Notes under the pieces: model-generated | Databases searched by the model: none | The model's input: the letters and a program-made list of their open reading frames with translations, nothing else | Told to the model about the DNA's origin: nothing | Made by a program: the position numbers and the translations under genes | Shown here: positions 13,322-14,241 of the stretch, one piece after another | How positions within the stretch are numbered: position 1 is the stretch's first letter | How the letters are laid out: each line of letters opens with the position of its first letter | NCBI GenBank assembly: GCA_004297315.1 | Contig: SCTU01000193.1 | Span: 1 to 14,241 of the forward strand | Length of the DNA stretch: 14,241 bases | Direction of reading: 5' to 3' | Source of the DNA: Dehalococcoidia bacterium | Lineage (GTDB): Bacteria > Chloroflexota > Dehalococcoidia > UBA2979

Positions 13322-13343
13322 GTCCCCGGCGGGTAGCCGGGAC
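13322..13343 (+). terminator. Hairpin just after the aldolase stop
   Basis: GTCCCCGGC (13322-13330), loop GGGTA and GCCGGGAC (13336-13343) form an 8-bp stem with one bulged C, 2 nt after the aldolase stop codon. No T run follows; the next bases lead straight into the lepB -10. It could be a weak terminator separating the two genes. Confidence 0.4.
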
Positions 13344-13349
13344 GCGTGC

Positions 13350-13355
13350 CATACT
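13350..13355 (+). promoter_or_regulatory. Putative -10 element of lepB (leaderless)
   Basis: CATACT ends 6 nt before the GTG start at 13362, so transcription should begin on the start codon. No Shine-Dalgarno sequence and no -35 hexamer are visible, as expected for leaderless genes in Deinococcus- and actinobacteria-like genomes. Confidence 0.45.
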
Positions 13356-13361
13356 CGATCG

Positions 13362-14102
13362 GTGATCAGTGACACCGACCCCACGACGGCGGGTGGCCCG
13401 CACGACCCCGCAGCGGACTATGACGCCGTCGCGCAGGAGCAGGTGCCCCCGTCGCTCGCATCCCACCACGGCCTGACGACCTTCGACCCCTGGAGCGTCC
13501 CGCGGAAGCGTGGCCTCGCGGCGTGGGGCCTCGCCGGCATCGCCGAGACGCTTGAGGTCGTGGCGCTGGCGTTGATCATGTTCATGGGCGTGCGGGTCGT
13601 TGCACACAACTACATCGTCGACGGCGCATCGATGGCGCCCACGTTCCAGAGCAGCGAACTGGTGATCGTGAACCGGCTGGCCTACCGCGAGATCGACCTC
13701 TCCTGGCTTCCGGGCGGCCACAAGGTGCGGCCCTTCGGGAAACCTGAGCCGGGAGACGTGGTCGTCTTCCTCTACCAGGAGGAGCCACGCGAACGTGACT
13801 TCATCAAGCGCGTGATCGCCGTGCCGGGCCAGACGGTGGAAGTGCGCGACGGACACGTCCAAGTGGATGGCCGCGCGCTCGCGGAGCCGTATATCGCCGC
13901 GCCACCCAACTATGCGATGCCGAAGATGGTGGTGCCGGAGGGCACGGTCTTCGTCCTGGGCGACAACCGTAACAACTCGTTCGACTCCCACCTCTTCGGG
14001 GTGATCGAGCAGTCCAGGCTCATCGGCCGCGCGGAACTGCGCTACTGGCCGTTCGATCGCTTCTGGCGCGTGAACCACCACATCGGCACGCCGACCTCGT
14101 AG
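13362..14102 (+). CDS. lepB: Signal peptidase I
   Basis: This membrane serine/lysine protease removes signal peptides from secreted proteins at the outer face of the cytoplasmic membrane. In the 246 residues, a hydrophilic N-terminal cytoplasmic stretch (1-60) precedes one transmembrane segment (about 62-82, ETLEVVALALIMFMGVRVVAH). The catalytic Ser90 is in VDGASMAPT; the catalytic Lys149 is in RDFIKRVIAVPGQTVEV. GDNRNNSFDSHLFG is box E. The start is GTG 13362, the first in-frame start in an otherwise short gap; the leaderless promoter supports it. It lies 42 nt after the aldolase gene and before pyrE. The N-terminal extension is longer than in minimal signal peptidases but not unusual for high-G+C bacteria. 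Confidence 0.95.
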   Translation: MISDTDPTTAGGPHDPAADYDAVAQEQVPPSLASHHGLTTFDPWSVPRKRGLAAWGLAGIAETLEVVALALIMFMGVRVVAHNYIVDGASMAPTFQSSELVIVNRLAYREIDLSWLPGGHKVRPFGKPEPGDVVVFLYQEEPRERDFIKRVIAVPGQTVEVRDGHVQVDGRALAEPYIAAPPNYAMPKMVVPEGTVFVLGDNRNNSFDSHLFGVIEQSRLIGRAELRYWPFDRFWRVNHHIGTPTS

Positions 14103-14122
14103 GCGGCAGGCGGGGGGCGCGC

Positions 14123-14128
14123 TAGACT
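14123..14128 (+). promoter_or_regulatory. Putative -10 element of pyrE (TAGACT) inside a GCGCGC inverted repeat
   Basis: TAGACT is the same hexamer as at the HAD gene. It is flanked by GCGCGC (14117-14122) and GCGCGC (14130-14135). Transcription would begin near 14135, about 20 nt before the Shine-Dalgarno sequence at 14153. No clear -35 is visible. Confidence 0.4.
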
Positions 14129-14152
14129 CGCGCGCGGCAGCCATGCACGCGC

Positions 14153-14158
14153 GGGAGG
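14153..14158 (+). promoter_or_regulatory. Strong Shine-Dalgarno sequence for pyrE (GGGAGG)
   Basis: GGGAGG ends 6 nt before an in-frame ATC at 14165 but 24 nt before the first in-frame ATG at 14183. No ATG, GTG, TTG or CTG occurs in that frame between the stop at 14123 and 14183. This makes ATC the best-placed initiation codon. Confidence 0.5.
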
Positions 14159-14164
14159 TGTCCC

Positions 14165-14241
14165 ATCCCAGTCGACCCGGAGATGATCGCGGCGCTCACC
14201 GACGCAGGCGCCTTCCTGACCGGCCACTTCCAGTTGAACTC
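14165..14241 (+). CDS. pyrE: Orotate phosphoribosyltransferase, 5' end only
   Basis: Only the N terminus is in the window. The frame reads PVDPEMIAALTDAGAFLTGHFQLN, matching the PyrE opening pattern (helix, then GA(F/L)LxGHFxLxSG). PyrE transfers orotate to PRPP in pyrimidine synthesis. The start is uncertain: ATC 14165 is well spaced from GGGAGG, while ATG 14183 has no usable ribosome site and leaves only seven residues before the GAFLTGHF motif. The identification rests on about 25 residues. Confidence 0.72.
   Translation, partial: MPVDPEMIAALTDAGAFLTGHFQLN

Noticed and set aside
12441..14144. 567-codon minus-strand open frame antisense to the aldolase and lepB
   Set aside because: Composition-driven shadow frame; both plus-strand proteins have intact catalytic motifs.
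14143..14160. ATG 14143 or GTG 14158 as the pyrE start
   Set aside because: Both are in the +1 frame relative to the PyrE residues and give an unrelated Arg-rich peptide.

Overview
The window is a high-G+C bacterial chromosomal segment (roughly two thirds G+C by eye) carrying 17 genes, nearly all housekeeping. No tRNA, rRNA, CRISPR array, insertion sequence or phage gene is visible. G+C content, the actinobacterial-style dCTP deaminase, the BldC/MerR-like regulator and apparently leaderless promoters suggest Chloroflexota (Dehalococcoidia or Tepidiforma-like) or an actinobacterial relative. That assignment is inference and of low confidence. Two genes are cut by the window edges: dnaN at the left and pyrE at the right.

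Left block (1-4066, minus strand): dnaN (sliding clamp), a HAD-superfamily hydrolase, a MerR-like regulator with a fused helical domain, and dinB (DNA polymerase IV). DinB carries a QLELL clamp-binding motif near its C terminus, so clamp and client polymerase lie three genes apart. The gaps hold three direct repeats with a 15-bp period upstream of the HAD gene, and a set of AGATTCG repeats in the promoter of the regulator.

Middle (4103-9782): a plus-strand glycine-rich RRM RNA-binding protein gene with a possible long structured leader meets, at a shared 24-bp palindrome, the end of a long minus-strand operon. That operon reads dcd - ribD - ribE - ribBA - ribH - small membrane protein. It encodes the riboflavin pathway from GTP to riboflavin, except the unlinked phosphatase step, preceded by a probably dUMP-forming dCTP deaminase. 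No FMN riboswitch is visible; the region before dcd instead holds two hairpins.

Right part (9783-14241): a minus-strand cassette of ECF sigma factor, two-membrane-segment anti-sigma-like protein and SIMPL-domain lipoprotein, with 4-nt and 16-nt gaps. It looks like a compact envelope-sensing unit. Divergent from it lie plus-strand genes for a class II aldolase, signal peptidase I (lepB) and the start of orotate phosphoribosyltransferase (pyrE).

Recurring regulatory theme: six transcription-unit heads carry a hexamer close to (T/C)A(T/G)ACT. At lepB and the HAD gene it lies 6-8 nt before the start codon with no Shine-Dalgarno sequence, which points to leaderless mRNAs. The most interesting leads are the sigma/anti-sigma/SIMPL cassette, the riboflavin synthase lacking two usual active-site residues, the 15-bp repeats, the regulator's operator-like repeats and the possible AUC start of pyrE.
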